Shown here: piece by piece, positions 12,491-26,300 of the stretch
How the letters are laid out: every line of letters starts with the position of its first letter
How positions within the stretch are numbered: position 1 is the first letter of the stretch
Source: Glandiceps talaboti
Lineage: Eukaryota > Hemichordata > Enteropneusta > Spengelidae
Length of the DNA stretch: 64,000 nucleotides
Direction: 5' to 3'
NCBI RefSeq assembly: GCF_964340395.1
Contig: NC_135567.1
Coordinates: 3,746,899-3,810,898, forward strand
Notes under the pieces: generated by a model
Told to the model about the DNA's origin: nothing
What the model saw: only the letters and a program-made list of their open reading frames with translations
The model's database searches: none
Position numbers and translations under genes: made by a program

Positions 12491-12743
12491 TGATCAGCAG
12501 ATTGGTCAGCTGTAACAATGAAAGTCATTCTGATGAAGATCGTCAACAAGACAGATCAAAAGCTCAATGCTAAAAACATTTTGAACTGCTTGAATGCGCG
12601 TTATAACATTTGTAATGCATTCACAATGCTAAAACATGTAACATTAAAAAGCTATATTGATGATGGACAACTGATATATACACATACTCTATGTAAATTA
12701 GAATATTAACACATGTATCTGTGTTATGGTTTCAAAGAATTAC

Positions 12744-12828
12744 TAGACTGTAAGATATGTCATGACGTTCCGCCCTCACTGGCCTCTGATGTGTGAGGGC
12801 GCCCCATCATGGTGTACCTTACAGACTA
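12744..12828. mobile_element. 85 bp MITE with 9-10 bp target duplication
   Basis: Terminal words tagactgtaag and cttacagacta are inverted (one mismatch) and the pairing continues inward (gccctcac with gtgagggc), making a ~36 bp stem with an ~11 base loop. The element is flanked by perfect direct repeats aaagaattac at 12734-12743 and 12828-12837 (9-10 bp). A 9-10 bp duplication suggests a Mutator-like (MULE) origin. It is non-coding. The hairpin could also resemble a pre-miRNA if transcribed. Confidence 0.8.
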
Positions 12829-12984
12829 AAGAATTACATGATTATACATATTTACAAAGTTTGAGGAAATTTAAATCTGACCATGTCATCAGATACATTT
12901 AAATATTTACAAGATACGTATTCATGTATGACATCACTGTACGACACCTAGCCATTTCACAGCTACAGACTTTATAGTCACATT

Positions 12985-13100
12985 GGCAGGGGTGTAGCTG
13001 CCTGCTGGGGGGGGGGATTGTAGCTGCCTGCTGGGGGTGTAGCTTCCTGCTGGGGGAGGGGTGGGGGTGTAGCTGGCTGCTGGGAGGGGGGTATAGCTCC
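12985..13100 (+). repeat. G-rich short tandem motif, quadruplex-prone
   Basis: Four degenerate copies of gtagctgcctgctggggg with runs of 5 to 10 guanines. The plus strand could form G-quadruplexes. The proline-rich minus-strand frames are translations of this tract. Confidence 0.7.
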
Positions 13101-13477
13101 CTCAATGGCAAGAGGCTGGGTAACCAAGCCTACAGACTTTAAATGGATAGATGTATTTAAATAAATTGGTGACAATGGCATTATAGCACAACTGTATCTT
13201 TTAAATGTCTATAATAATCACATCCTCAAAGAGCTTTACAATTATTACTCCATGGCACAGACCTATAGTGGCACAATGGCCCTTTACTTCCTCAACTGCT
13301 TGGGAGCATACAATCCATTGCAGCCTCTATGAGTGCACAATATTAAAGCATTCACATTTCAACATCTATCCTACCAGGTCCCCAATTAATACAGCTAGGT
13401 TAACCAAAATGCAATTGTGGTTCAAATCTTACCCAAGAACTTTACTCATTCAGAAACAAATGCCAGCAACGGGCTCA
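13101..13477. other. No recognisable gene
   Basis: The 98-residue plus-strand frame at 13205-13501 shows no domain and runs into the minisatellite that follows. I treat it as chance. Confidence 0.5.
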
Positions 13478-13938
13478 ACTATGCAACCTGCAGATTCCTA
13501 GCCAGCCACTCTATAAACATTCAACCATCATGACCCTACAACCTGCAACCTGCACATTCCTAGCCAGCCACTCTAAACATTCAACCATCCTGACTCTACA
13601 ACCTGCAGATTTCTAGCCAGCCACTCTAAACATTCAACCACTACAACCTGCAACCTGCAGATTCCTAGCCAGCCACTCTAAACATTCAACCATCATGACT
13701 CTACAACCTGCAACCTGCAGATTCCTGGCCAGCCACTCTATACATTCAACCATCATGACTCTACAACCTGCAACCTGCAGATTCCTAGCCAGCCACACTA
13801 AACATTCAACCATCATGACCCTACAACCTGCAACCTGCAGATTCCTAGCCAGCCACTCTAAACATTCAACCATCATGACCCTACAACCTGCAACCTGCAG
13901 ATTCCTAGCCAGCCACTCTAAACATTCAACCATCATGA
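13478..13938 (+). repeat. 60 bp minisatellite, ~7-8 copies
   Basis: The unit contains attcctagccagccactct, aaacattcaaccatcatgac and cctacaacctgcaacctgcag. The last four or five copies are nearly identical while the first copies have small deletions. Because 60 is a multiple of three, open frames on both strands persist through the array; they have no other sign of coding. Confidence 0.9.
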
Positions 13939-14329
13939 CAGCACATCTATCCACTTGCCTTATACCAATGATGTTATTGTACAATATATATATATCACTA
14001 GTTCATTGTTGCTATGAGTATAGTCTACATTGTAGTAGCTTTAGCATATATGTGTTCACCTGCCAAATGTTTAATTTGCCTACACAAGACAACCCTGTTG
14101 TTACATTCCCCACATATGCCATCAATTGGAGGTTGCTGTGGGTGAGGTATCAATATTTTAGCATGTGACTTCACTTTTGGATATTTAACAGGCCTAGGTT
14201 GCCAAGCAACCTTAAACAGATGGTAATCTTTACGCCATTGACACTGACATGTGAAGTAGCCCATAAAAGATTTAATGATTTCATTGCATCAATAAAACAA
14301 GAATCTTTCATTTCTAGGCTGAAGTCAAA
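13939..14329. other. No recognisable gene
   Basis: Nothing beyond a short (AT)n near 13983-13994. Confidence 0.5.
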
Positions 14330-14690
14330 GCATTTTGTAATACAACAAATCACATTTCTAAATGTAAAATGCACATTTCTGATGCGATCATTTTCATTTG
14401 AACAATTTCCCAAATAGACAATCGAAGTAACATGACCACCAAATATCAAAGCAATCTGTCTAGCAGTTTTATACTTCAAGTTGTTTACACACACACACAC
14501 ACGCACCCATATCCACACACACTCACACAGACACACACACACACACACAGACTCACACACACACAGACATACATACATACATACATACATACATACATAC
14601 ATACACACACACACTCACACAGACACTTAGCGATCCCTACAGCACTACTGAACCTTATCAGTTCAATTGTGCTAAAAATGAGTTAAAGGG
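14330..14690 (+). repeat. Dispersed microsatellite-bearing repeat, copy 2
   Basis: The leader (gatgcgatcattttcatttg, caatttcccaaatagac, accaaatatcaaagcaatc, cttcaagttgtttacacac) joins a CA/CATA microsatellite (14487-14628). The tail cagcactactgaaccttatc and gttcaattgtgctaaaaatg matches copy 1. Confidence 0.85.
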
Positions 14691-15802
14691 GAATACCACT
14701 CAGTGAAATAATTGTATTTCCTGAGAGTTTTTTGGTTTTAGATGACAATTTGTATAGTCATGATGACTCTTGGTTCCTTTTTAGTCTTCAATGGGTAAAC
14801 TAATAATATTGGTGTGCATCCAAAGTTCACAAAAATACATTCATTTCTCCAGTAACACCACTTTTCTGGATTGGAACTGTTAAAGGGGCGTGGTCTGAAA
14901 CGTCTATCTTTTTTCTTTTTTTTTTTTTCTTTTTTTTTTTTGGGGGGGGGGGTTAGTTTTTGTTACCTGTATGTACCACTGACTGTAACTTGTTTAATGG
15001 TCAGTAATTTATATGCATAGCCCATACCCTGTTATCTAATGTATTCTATACTAAGGAATACCATAATATTCTTTTATACTTACAGTATCACAGTAGTTTA
15101 TAGAGTGAGAATTTTGCAAGCAACTACCAGTCATTACACAAGTAGCAGTGAGTGACTGTTTATTTGACCAACCAAAATTGTGTATTCTCCAACCTCTTAT
15201 TATGTTGTGACTCACATTTATACAATTACCGATAGTTGATTACATACTTTTCAGGATGAATGTCATTATATCAAAATGACAGTTCCAAAAAATAATTCCA
15301 GTTGTAGCTAGTTTAGCTTTAATAATTTATCAACTTTTGTAGAACAGTCTATGACAACTTGCTGCTTTCACTTGATTCTAAGCAGTCAGAAGTACAGAGC
15401 TCAGGTTAGACTAATGAGGTTAGAACAAGCAATTTTGAAAACACCAACTTTTGAGGTGCTTTTCTCACAAATGTTTAGCCATAGAATCAAGGCAAATGAG
15501 GATTGTGTATTTTGGTTATATCCCATAACCAAAATTCAAAATCCCAAATTGCCCGGATTCTAGGCCATTAAATATATGACGATATTGTATCTGGATTATC
15601 CAGCTTTCAGTACAGGTATTACAAAATTGGCCATAAAGATGAACTCAGTGATACAACAGAGATAGTAATGCATCACTATGCATCACCCCCTCCTTTTTTA
15701 ATTCTTGTTTATTCTGTATCATCGTCATCATAATTTGATGAATGTATCCAAATTGTCCAATACTTTGGTTTTTCACCTTCTTTCACCCTTACTATAGTTA
15801 GA
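14691..15802. other. No recognisable gene; T-run/G-run at 14909-14952
   Basis: No supported exon. A poly(T) tract directly followed by eleven G lies at about 14909-14952. The 70-residue frame at 15351-15563 has no recognisable domain. Confidence 0.5.
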
Positions 15803-16980
15803 TTAATACATTTATAGTCTATGTACAGAGTACAAATTATATATATTAATACTAGATAGGAGTTAGTTGTAAAGTTATACATTTACAGTCTATGTACAGA
15901 GTACAACTTATAAATATTAATACTAGATAGGAGTTAGTTGTAAAGTTATACATTTACAATCTATGTACAGAGTACAACTTATAAATATTAATACTAGATA
16001 GGAGTTAGTTGTAAAGTTATACATTTACAATCTATGTAAAGAATACAACTTATAAATATTAATACTAGATAGGAGTTAGTTGTAAAGTTATACATTTACA
16101 GTCTATGTACAGAGTACAACTTATATATATTAATACTAGATAGGAGTTAGTTGTAAAGTTATACATTTACAGTCTATGTACAGAGTAGAACTTATAAATA
16201 TTAATACTAGACAGGAGTTAGTTGTAAAGTTATACATTTACAATCTATGTACAGAGTACAACTTATATATATTAATACTAGATAGGAGTTAGTTGTAAAG
16301 TTATACATTTACAATCTATGTACAGAATACAACTTATAAATATTAATACTAGATAGGAGTTAGTTGTAAAGTTATACATTTACAGTCTATGTACAGAGTA
16401 CAACTTATATATATTAATACTAGATAGGAGTTAGTTGTAAAGTTATACATTTACAGTCTATGTACAGAGTAGAACTTATAAATATTAATACTAGATAGGA
16501 GTTAGTTGTAAAGTTATACATTTACAGTCTATGTACAGAGTACAACTTATAAATATTAATACTAGACAGGAGTTAGTTGTAAAGTTATACATTTACAATC
16601 TATGTACAGAGTAGAACTTATAAATATTAATACTAGATAGGAGTTAGTTGTAAAGTTATACATTTACAGTCTATGTACAGAGTACAACTTATAAATATTA
16701 ATACTAGATAGGAGTTAGTTGTAAAGTTATACATTTACAGTCTATGTACAGAATACAACTTATAAATATTAATACTAGATAGGAGTTAGTTGTGAAGTTA
16801 TACATTTACAATCTATGTACAGAATACAACTTATAAATATTAATACTAGATAGGAGTTAGTTGTAAAGTTATACATTTATAGTCTATGTGCAGAGTACAA
16901 CTTATAAATATTAATACTAGATAGGAGTTTGTTGTAAAGTTATACATTTACAATCTATGTACAGAGTACAACTTATATAT
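15803..16980 (+). repeat. 71 bp minisatellite, ~16.5 copies
   Basis: The unit reads gttatacatttacag, tctatgtacagagtacaac, ttataaatattaatacta, gataggagttagttgtaaa. Copy starts are 71 bp apart (for example gttatac at 15874 and 15945). Variation is limited to a few recurrent substitutions (acag/acaat, gagtac/gagtag/gaatac, aaat/tata), which suggests local homogenisation. It is non-coding. Confidence 0.95.
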
Positions 16981-17319
16981 ACAGTCTAGATGCTAACGTC
17001 GTTTCTAACTAAACCACATCTGGTCAAAGTCGCTCAATTAGCACAAAAAGTTGTTCATCCAATCAGTGAACCCCAACTGCTATAGTGATGTAAACACTGT
17101 ATGAGAAGCATCCTGAGCTGACAAATATACCATATATGGACATTACAGTACCATATTTAGACATTACATATTAAGGGCCAACATAAACACCAACTTTATG
17201 AGAGACTGTGATTGATTAACAAAGACATTATGTTAATGACCGTGTTGGTGGCTGTGGATGGATTTTAAAATGTATTTCATACATCTCATGACTGCTAGAG
17301 TAACGACTTTGACTATACT
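16981..17319. repeat. Dispersed repeat joining the 71 and 47 bp arrays
   Basis: Parts match 2098-2480 in reverse orientation (agtctagatgc and ctggtcaaagtcgctcaatt). This is the non-amplified body of the dispersed repeat in which the next array grew. Confidence 0.6.
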
Positions 17320-19662
17320 GTGAGTAGAGGTATAAATGGTAACGATACTGTATAGGAACTAAACTATGTGAGTGGAGGTGTAAATGGTAATGATACTGTA
17401 TAGGAACTAGACTAGTGAGTGGAGGTGAAAATTGTAATGATACTGTATAGGAACTAGACTAGTGAGTAGAGGTATAAATGGTAATAATACTGTATAGGAA
17501 CTAGACTATGTGAGTGGAGGTGTAAATTGTAATGATACTGTATAGGAACTAGACTGTGTGAGTGGAGGTGTAAATGGTAATGATACTGTATAGGAACTAG
17601 ACGAGTTGGTGGCGGTGTAAATGGTAATGATACTGTGTAGGAACTAGACTAGTGAGTGGAGGTGTAAATGGTAATGATAAAGGAACTAGACTAGTGAGTG
17701 GAGGTGTAAATGGTAATGATACTGTATAGGAACAAGACTATGTGAGTGGATATGTAAATGGTAATGATAAAGGAACTAGACTAGTGAGTGGAGGTGTAAA
17801 TGATATTGATACTGTATCGGAACTAGACTATGTGAGTGGAGGTGTAAATGGTAATGATAAATTAACTAGACTAGTGAGTGGAGGTGTAAATGGTAATGAT
17901 GCTGTATATAGGAACTAGACTAGTGAGTGGCGGTGTAAATGGTAATGATACTGTATAGGAACTAGACTATGTGAGTGGAGGTGTAAATGGTAATGATACT
18001 GTATAGGAACTAGACTAGTGAGTGGAGGTGAAAATTGTAATGATACTGTATAGGAACTAGACTAGTGAGTGGCGGTGTAAATGGTAACGATACTGTATAT
18101 GAACTAGACTATGTGAGTGGAGGTGTAAATTATAATGATACTGTATAGGGACTAGACTAGTGAGTGGAGGTGTAAATGGTAATGATACTGTATAGGAACT
18201 AGACTAGTGAGTGGAGGTGTAAATGGTAACGATACTGTATAGGAACTAGACTAGTGAGTGGAGGTGTAAATGGTAATGATACTGTATAGGAACTAGACTA
18301 TGTGAGTGGAGGTGTAAATGGTAACGGTACTGTATAGGTACCTGACTTGTGAGTGGAGGTGTAAATGGTAATGATACTGTATAGGAACTAGACTATGTGA
18401 GTGGAGGTGTAAATGGTAATGATACTGTATAGGAACTAGACTAGTAAGTGGAGGTGTAAATTGTAATGATACTGTATAGGAACTAGACTATGTGAGTGGA
18501 GGTGTAAATTGTAATGATACTGTATAGGAACTATACTAGTAAGTGGAGGTGTAAATTGTAATGATACTGTATAGGAACTAGACTATGTGAGTGGAGGTGT
18601 AAATTGTAATGATACTGTATAGGAACTAGACTAGTAAGTGGAGGTGTAAATTGTAATGATACTGTATAGGAACTAGACTATGTGAGTGGAGGTGTAAATT
18701 GTAATGATACTGTATAGGAACTAGACTAGTGAGTGGAGGTGTAAATAGTAATGATACTGTATAGGAACTAGACTAGTGAGTGGAGGTGAAAATGGTAACT
18801 ATACTGTATAGGTACATGACTTGTGAGTGGAGGTGTAAATTGTAATGATACTGTAAAGGAACTAGACTATGTGAGTGGAGGTGTAAATGGTAATGATATT
18901 GTATAGGAACTAGACTAGTAAGTGGAGGTGTAAATTGTAATGATACTGTATAGGAACTAGACTAGTGAGTGGAGGTGTAAATTTTAATGATACTGTATAA
19001 GAACTAGACTATGTGAGTGGAAGTGTAAATGGTAACGATACTGTATAGGAACTAGACTAGTAAGTGGAGGTGAAAATGGTAATGATACTGTATATGAACT
19101 AGACTATGTGAGTGGATATGTAAATGGTAACGATACTGTATAGGAACTAGACTAGTAAGTGGAGGTGAAAATGGTTATGATACTGTATAGGAACTAGACT
19201 ATGTGAGTGGAGGTGTAAATTGTAATGATACTGTATAGGAACTAGACTAGTAAGTGGATATGTAAATTGTAATGATATTGTATAGGAACTAGACTATGTG
19301 AGTGGAGGTGAAAATGGTAATGATACTGTATAGGAACTAGACTAGTAAGCGGAGATGTAAATTGTAATGATACTGTATAGGAACTAGACTATGTGAGTGG
19401 AGGTGTAAATGGTAAGATAATGTATAGGAACTAGACTATGTGAGTGGAGGTGTAAATTGTAACGATACTGTACAGGAACTAGACTACTGAGTGGAGGTGT
19501 AAATGGTAACTATACTGTATAGGAATTAGACTAGTGAGTGGAGGTGTAAATTGTAAAGATACTGTATAGGAACTAGACTAGTGAGTGGAGGTGTAAATTG
19601 TAATGATACTGTATAGGAACTAGACTACTGAGTGGAGGTGTAAATGGTAACTATACTGTATA
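17320..19662 (+). repeat. 47/48 bp minisatellite, ~50 copies
   Basis: The unit is gtgagtggaggtgtaaat, ggtaatgatactgtata, ggaactagacta(t). Copies ending in actagtgag (47 bp) and actatgtgag (48 bp) often alternate, giving a loose ~95 bp higher-order period. Frequent ggt/ttgt, gtgtaaa/gtgaaa and one-base variants are scattered. It is non-coding. Confidence 0.95.
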
Positions 19663-20344
19663 ACACATAATATTTTGCCTTAAGTATTCATACAATTTAA
19701 ACTACTGAGAATGAGATGGTTTTTTCTACCTTCACGTCCTTGTTTGTTGGATATCGAATTGTACTGAATTCTGTTGTTAATGTTACTTTGTTGTTGAACT
19801 ACAGTGTCATCCATTTTTTGTTCACACAAGTTTAAAACCTGGTTATTTTAAAACAATGTAAATGCTTTCACTCTTAATTGGTCGCACAAAGGGTTTCAGT
19901 TCTTGATATTTCATGTACTGTTTCCTATGTATATACATAGACCCTAATATTCCCAAGGTGTGATGTCAAAGTAGGGTAATATCCATACATCTCATATTAC
20001 TTTTCTTTGACGTCACACTCACAGTATAATAATATGGTTTGATATGGTTTCCTTTCTATTCATGGATTGCCAAACATCGACCATCATCATCAGTTTAAAC
20101 AGTGAACAAATACACCTCTTTTGGTCACATCTATCGAGACAGTTGTGGTATTGTTGGATTGCATAATAGCCTTCTAAATAGCAAAGTGGCTAATAGCTAA
20201 ATTAGCAACAAGAATAGATCTATTATAGCTTCAAATGGCTATTCAGGCTATTTTCATTTTCCACCAGTAGTTTTTAGCCACTTTTAGCTATTAGTAGCCA
20301 GGTAATAGCTTGCAATCAGCTACTGTAAAACCAGGAATATAGTA
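19663..20344. other. Spacer, then degenerate edge of the 108 bp array
   Basis: 19663-20160 is unique-looking without an exon. From about 20165 scattered words (aatagc, gctattc, tagccactt) announce the array that follows. Confidence 0.6.
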
Positions 20345-23300
20345 TAAATATCGCCCTAGGCAGCTATTCAAGCTATTAGCCATTAGTAGCCGCTATTAGC
20401 CATTAATAGAGAGCTAGTAGCTGGCTACCAGCTATCAACCTCTCAGCTTTCTCCATGGGCTGGCTATGCAGCTATTTAAGCTATTAGCCATTAATAGCCG
20501 CTATTAGCCATTAATAGCCAGCTAATAGCTAGCTATCAGCTATCAACCTCTCAGCTTTCTCCATGGGCTGGCTATGCAGCTATTCAAGCTATTAGCCATT
20601 AATAGCCGCTATTAGCCATTAATAGCCAGCTAATAGCTAGCTATCAGCTATCAACCTCTCAGCTTTCTCCATGGGCTGGCTATGCAGCTATTTAAGCTAT
20701 TAGCCATTAATAGCCGCTATTAGCCATTAATAGCCAGCTAATAGCTAGCTATCAGCTATCAACCTCTCAGCTTTCTCCATGGGCTGGCTATGCAGCTATT
20801 TAAGCTATTAGCCATTAATAGCCGCTATTAGCCATTAATAGCCAGCTAATAGCTGGCTACCAGCTATCAACCCCTCAGCACTCTCCATGGGCTGGCTATG
20901 CAGCTATTCAAGCTATTAGCCATTAATAGCCGCTATTAGCCATTAATAGCCAGCTAATCGCTGGCTATCCGCTATCAACCCCTCAGCTTTCTCCATGGGC
21001 TGGCTATGCAGCTATGCAGCTGTTCAAGCTATTAGCCATTAATAGCCGCTATTAGCCATTAATAGCCAGCTAATAGCTGGCTATCAGCTATCAACCTCTC
21101 AGCTTTCTCCATGGGCTGGCTATGCAGCTATTTAAGCTATTAGCCATTAATAGCCGCTATTAGCCATTAATAGCCAGCTAATAGCTAGCTATCAGCTATC
21201 AACCTCTCAGCTTTCTCCATGGGCTGGCTATCCAGCTATATAAGCTATTAGCCATTAATAGCCGCTATTAGCCATTAATAGCCAGCTAATAGCTGGCTAT
21301 CCACTATCAACCTCTCAGCTTTCTCCATGGGCTGGCTACGCAGCTTTTTAAGCTATTAGCCATTAATAGCCGCTATTAGCCATTAATAGCCAGCTAATAG
21401 CTGGCTATCAGCTATCAACCTCTCAGCTTTCTCCATGGGCTGGCTATGTAGCTGTTCAAGCTATTAGCCATTAATAGCCGCTATTAGCCATTAATAGCAA
21501 GCTAGTAGCTGGCTACCAGCTATCAACCTCTCAGCTTTCTCCATGGGCTGGCTATGCAGCGATTCAAGCTATTAGCCATTAATAGCCGCTATAAGCCATT
21601 AATAGCCAGCAAATAGCTGGCTATCAGCTATCAACCTCTCAGCTTTCTCCATGGGCTGACTATGCAGCTATTCAAGCTATTAGCTATTAATAGCCGCTAT
21701 TAGCCATTAATAGCCAGCAAATAGCTGGCTATCAGCTATCAACCTCTCAGCTTTCTCCATGGGCTGGCTATGCAGCTATTCAAGCTATTAGCCATTAATA
21801 GCCGCTATTAGCCATTAATAGCCAGCTAATAGCTGGCTATCAGCTATCAACCTCTCAGCTTTCTCCGTGGGCTGGCTATGCAGCTATTCAAGCTATTAGC
21901 CATTAATAGCCGCTATTAGCCATTAATAACCAGCAAATAGCTGGCTATCAGCTATCAACATCTCAGCTTTCTCCGTGGGCTGGCTATGCAGCTATTCAAT
22001 CTATTAGCCATTAATAGCCGCTATTAGCCATTAATAGCCAGCAAATAGCTGGCTATCAGCTATCAACATCTCAGCTTTCTCCGTGGGCTGGCTATGCAGC
22101 TATTCAAGCTATTAGCCATTAACAGCCGCTATTAGCCATTAATAGCCAGCTAATAGCTGGCTATCAGCTATCAACCTCTCAGATTTCTCCATGGGCTGGC
22201 TATGTAGCTGTTCAAGCTATTAGCCATTAATAGCCGCTATTAGCCATTAATAGCCAGCTAATAGCTGGCTATCAGCTATCAACCCTTCAGCTTTCTCCAT
22301 GGGCTGGCTATGCAGCTATTCAAGCTATTAGCCATTAATAGCCACTATTAGCCATTAATAGCCAGCTAATAGCTGGCTATCCACTATCAACCTCTCAGCT
22401 TTCTCTGTGGGCTGGCTATGCAGCTATTTAAGCTATTGGCCATTAATAGCCGCTATTAGCCATTAATAGCCAGCTAAGAGCTGGCTATCAGCTATCAACC
22501 TCTCAGCTTTCTCCATGGGCTGGCTACGCAGCTATTTAAGCTATTAGCCATTAATAGCCGCTATTAGCCATTAATAGCTAGCTAATAGCTGGCTATCCGC
22601 TATCAACCCCTCAGCTTTCTCCATGGGCTGACTATGCATCTATTCAAGCTATTAGCCATTAATAGCCGCTATTAGCCATTAATAGCCAGCTAATAGCTGG
22701 CTATAGTTATCAACCTCTCAGCTTTCACCATGGGCTGGCTAGGCAGCTATTTAAGCTATTAGCCATTAATAGCCGCCATTAGCCATTAACCCAGGTAATA
22801 GCTGGGTATCCACTATCAACCCCTCAGCTTTCTCCATGGGCTGGCTATGCAGCTATTTAAGCTATTAGCCATTAATAGCCGCTATTAGCCATTAATAGCA
22901 AGCTAGTAGCTGGCTACCAGCTATCAACCTCTCAGCTTTCTCCATGGGCTGGCTATGCAGCTATTTAAGCTATTAGCCATTAATAGCCGCTATTAGCCAT
23001 TAATAGCCAGCAAATAGCTGGCTATCAGCTATCAACCTCTCAGCTTTCTCCATGGGCTGGCTATACAGCTATTTAAGCTATTAGCCATTAATAGCCGCTA
23101 TTAGCCATTAATAGCCAGCTAATAGCTGGCTATCAGCTATCAACCTCTCAGCTTTCTCCATGGGCTGGCTATGTAGCTGTTCAAGCTATTAGCCATTAAT
23201 AGCCGCTATTAGCCATTAATAGCAAGCTAGTAGCTGGCTATCAGCTATCAACCTCTCAGCTTTCTCCATGGGCTGGCTATGTAGCTATTCAAGCTATTAG

Positions 23301-26300
23301 CCATTAATAGCCGCTATTAGCCATTAATAGCCAGCTAATAGCTGGCTATCAGCTATCAACCCCTCAGCTTTCTCCATGGGCTGGCTATGCAGCTATTCAA
23401 GCTATTAACCATTAATAGCTGCTATTAGCCATTAATAGCCAGCTAATAGCTAGCTATCCGCTATCAACCTCTCAGCTTTCTCTGTGGGCTGGCTATGCAG
23501 CTATTTAAGCTATTAGCCATTAATAGCCGCTATTAGCCATTAATAGCCAGCTAATAGCTGGCTATCCGCTATCAACCTCTCAGCTTTCTCTGTGGGCTGG
23601 CTATGCAGCTATTTAAGCTATTAGCCATTAATAGCCGCTATTAGCCATTAATAGCCAGCTAAGAGCTGGCTATCAGCTATCAACCTCTCAGCTTTCTCCA
23701 TGGGCTGGCTACGCAGCTATTTAAGCTATTAGCCATTAATAGCCGCTATTAGCCATTAATAGCTAGCTAATAGCTGGCTATCCGCTATCAACCCCTCAGC
23801 TTTCTCCATGGGCTGACTATGCAGCTATTTAAGCTATTAGCCATTAATAGCCGCTATTAGCCATTAATAGCAAGCTAATAGCTGGCTATAGTTATCAACC
23901 TCTCAGATTTCTCCATGGGCTGGCTACGCAGCTATTTAAGCTATTAGCCATTAATAGCCGCCGTTAGCCATTAATAGCCAGCTAATAGCTGGCTATCCAC
24001 TATCAACCCCTCAGCTTTCTCCATGGGCTGGCTATGCAGCTATTTAAGCTATTAGCCATTAATAGCCGCTATTAGCCATTAATAGCAAGCTAGTAGCTGG
24101 CTACCAGCTATCAACCTCTCAGCTTTCTCCATGGGCTGGCTATGCAGCTATTCAAGCTATTAGCCATTAATAGCCGCTATTAGCCATTAATAGCAGGCAA
24201 ATAGCTGGCTATCAGCTATCAACATCTCAGCTTTCTCTGTGGGCTGGCTATGCAGCTATTCAAGCTATTAGCCATTAATAGCCACTATTAGCCATTAATA
24301 GCCAGCTAATAGCCAGCTAATAGCTGGCTATCAGCTATCAACCTCTCAGCTTTTTCCATGGGCTGGCTATGCAGCTATTTGAGCTATTAGCCATTAATAG
24401 CCGCTATTAGCCATTAATAGCCAGCTAATAGCTGGCTATCCGCTATCAACCCCTCAGCTTTCTCCATGGGCTGGCTATGCAGCTATTTAAGCTACTGGCC
24501 ATTAATAGCCGCTATTAGCCATTAATAGCCAGCTAATAGCTGGCTATCAGCTATCAACCTCTCAGCTTTCTCCATGGGCTGGCTATGTAGCTGTTCAAGC
24601 TATTAGCCATTAATAGCCGCTATTAGCCATTAATAGCCAGATAATAGCTGGCTATCAGCTATCAACCTCTCAGCTTTCTCCATGGGCTGGCTATGCAGCT
24701 TTTTAAGCTATTAGCCATTAATAGCCAGCTAATAGCTGGCTATCAGCTATCAACCTCTCAGCTTTCTCCATGGGCTGGCTACGCAGCTTTTTAAGCTATT
24801 AGCCATTAATAGCCGCTATTAGCCATTAATAGCCAGCTAATAGCTGGCTATCAGCTATCAACCTCTCAGCTTTCTCCATGGGCTGGCTATGTAGCTGTTC
24901 AAGCTATTAGCCATTAATAGCCGCTATTAGCCATTAATAGCAAGCTAGTAGCTGGCTACCAGCTATCAACCTCTCAGCTTTCTCCATGGGCTGGCTATGC
25001 AGCTATTCAAGCTATTAGCCATTAATAGCCGCTATTAGCCATTAATAGCCAGCTAATAGCTGGCTATCAGCTATCAACCTCTCAGCTTTCTCCATGGGCT
25101 GGCTATGCAGCTATTCAAGCTATTAGCCATTAATAGCCGCTATTAGCCATTAATAGCCAGCTAATAGCTGGCTATCAGCTATCAACCTCTCAGCTTTCTC
25201 CGTGGGCTGGCTATACAGCTGTTCAAGCTATTAGCCATTAATAGCCACTATTAGCCATTAATAGCCAGCTAATAGCTGGCTATCCACTATCAACCTCTCA
25301 GCTTTCTCTGTGGGCTGGCTATGCAGCTATTTAAGCTATTAGCCATTAATAGCCGCTATTAGCCATTAATAGCCAGCTAAGAGCTGGCTATCAGCTATCA
25401 ACCTCTCAGCTTTCTCCATGGGCTGGCTACGCAGCTATTTAAGCTATTAGCCATTAATAGCCGCTATTAGCCATTAATAGCAAGCTAGTAGCTGGCTACC
25501 AGCTATCAACCTCTCAGCTTTCTCCATGGGCTGGCTATGCAGCTATTGAAGCTATTAGCCATTAATAGCCGCTATTAGCCATTAATAGCCAGCAAATAGC
25601 TGGCTATCAGCTATCAACATCTCAGCTTTCTCCGTGGGCTGGCTATGCAGCTATTCAAGCTATTAGCCATTAATAGCCACTATTAGCCATTAATAGCCAC
25701 TATTAGCCATTAATAGCCAGCTAATAGCCAGCTAATAGCTGGCTATCAGCTATCAACCTCTCAGCTTTTTCCATGGGCTGGCTATGCAGCTATTTGAGCT
25801 ATTAGCCATTAATAGCCGCTATTAGCCATTAATAGCCAGCTAATAGCTGGCTATCCGCTATCAACCCCTCAGCTTTCTCCATGGGCTGGCTATGCAGCTA
25901 TTTAAGCTACTGGCCATTAATAGCCGCTATTAGCCATTAATAGCCAGCTAATAGCTGGCTATCAGCTATCAACCTCTCAGCTTTCTCCATGGGCTGGCTA
26001 TGCAGCTTTTTAAGCTATTAGCCATTAATAGCCAGCTAATAGCTGGCTATCAGCTATCAACCTCTCAGCTTTCTCCATGGGCTGGCTATGCAGCTTTTTA
26101 AGCTATTAGCCATTAATAGCCGCTATTAGCCATTAATAGCCAGCTAATAGCTGGCTATCAGCTATCAACCTCTCAGCTTTCTCCATGGGCTGGCTATGTA
26201 GCTGTTCAAGCTATTAGCCATTAATAGCCGCTATTAGCCATTAATAGCAAGCTAGTAGCTGGCTACCAGCTGTCAACCTCTCAGCTTTCTCCATGGGCTG

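Noticed and set aside
12744-12828. miRNA precursor as primary call
   Set aside because: A perfect 9-10 bp flanking duplication and inverted ends fit a MITE better; kept only as an alternative.
13634-14168. Repeat-protein-like frames on both strands of the 60 bp array
   Set aside because: The unit length is a multiple of three, so frames stay open by arithmetic; no start, splice or domain support.
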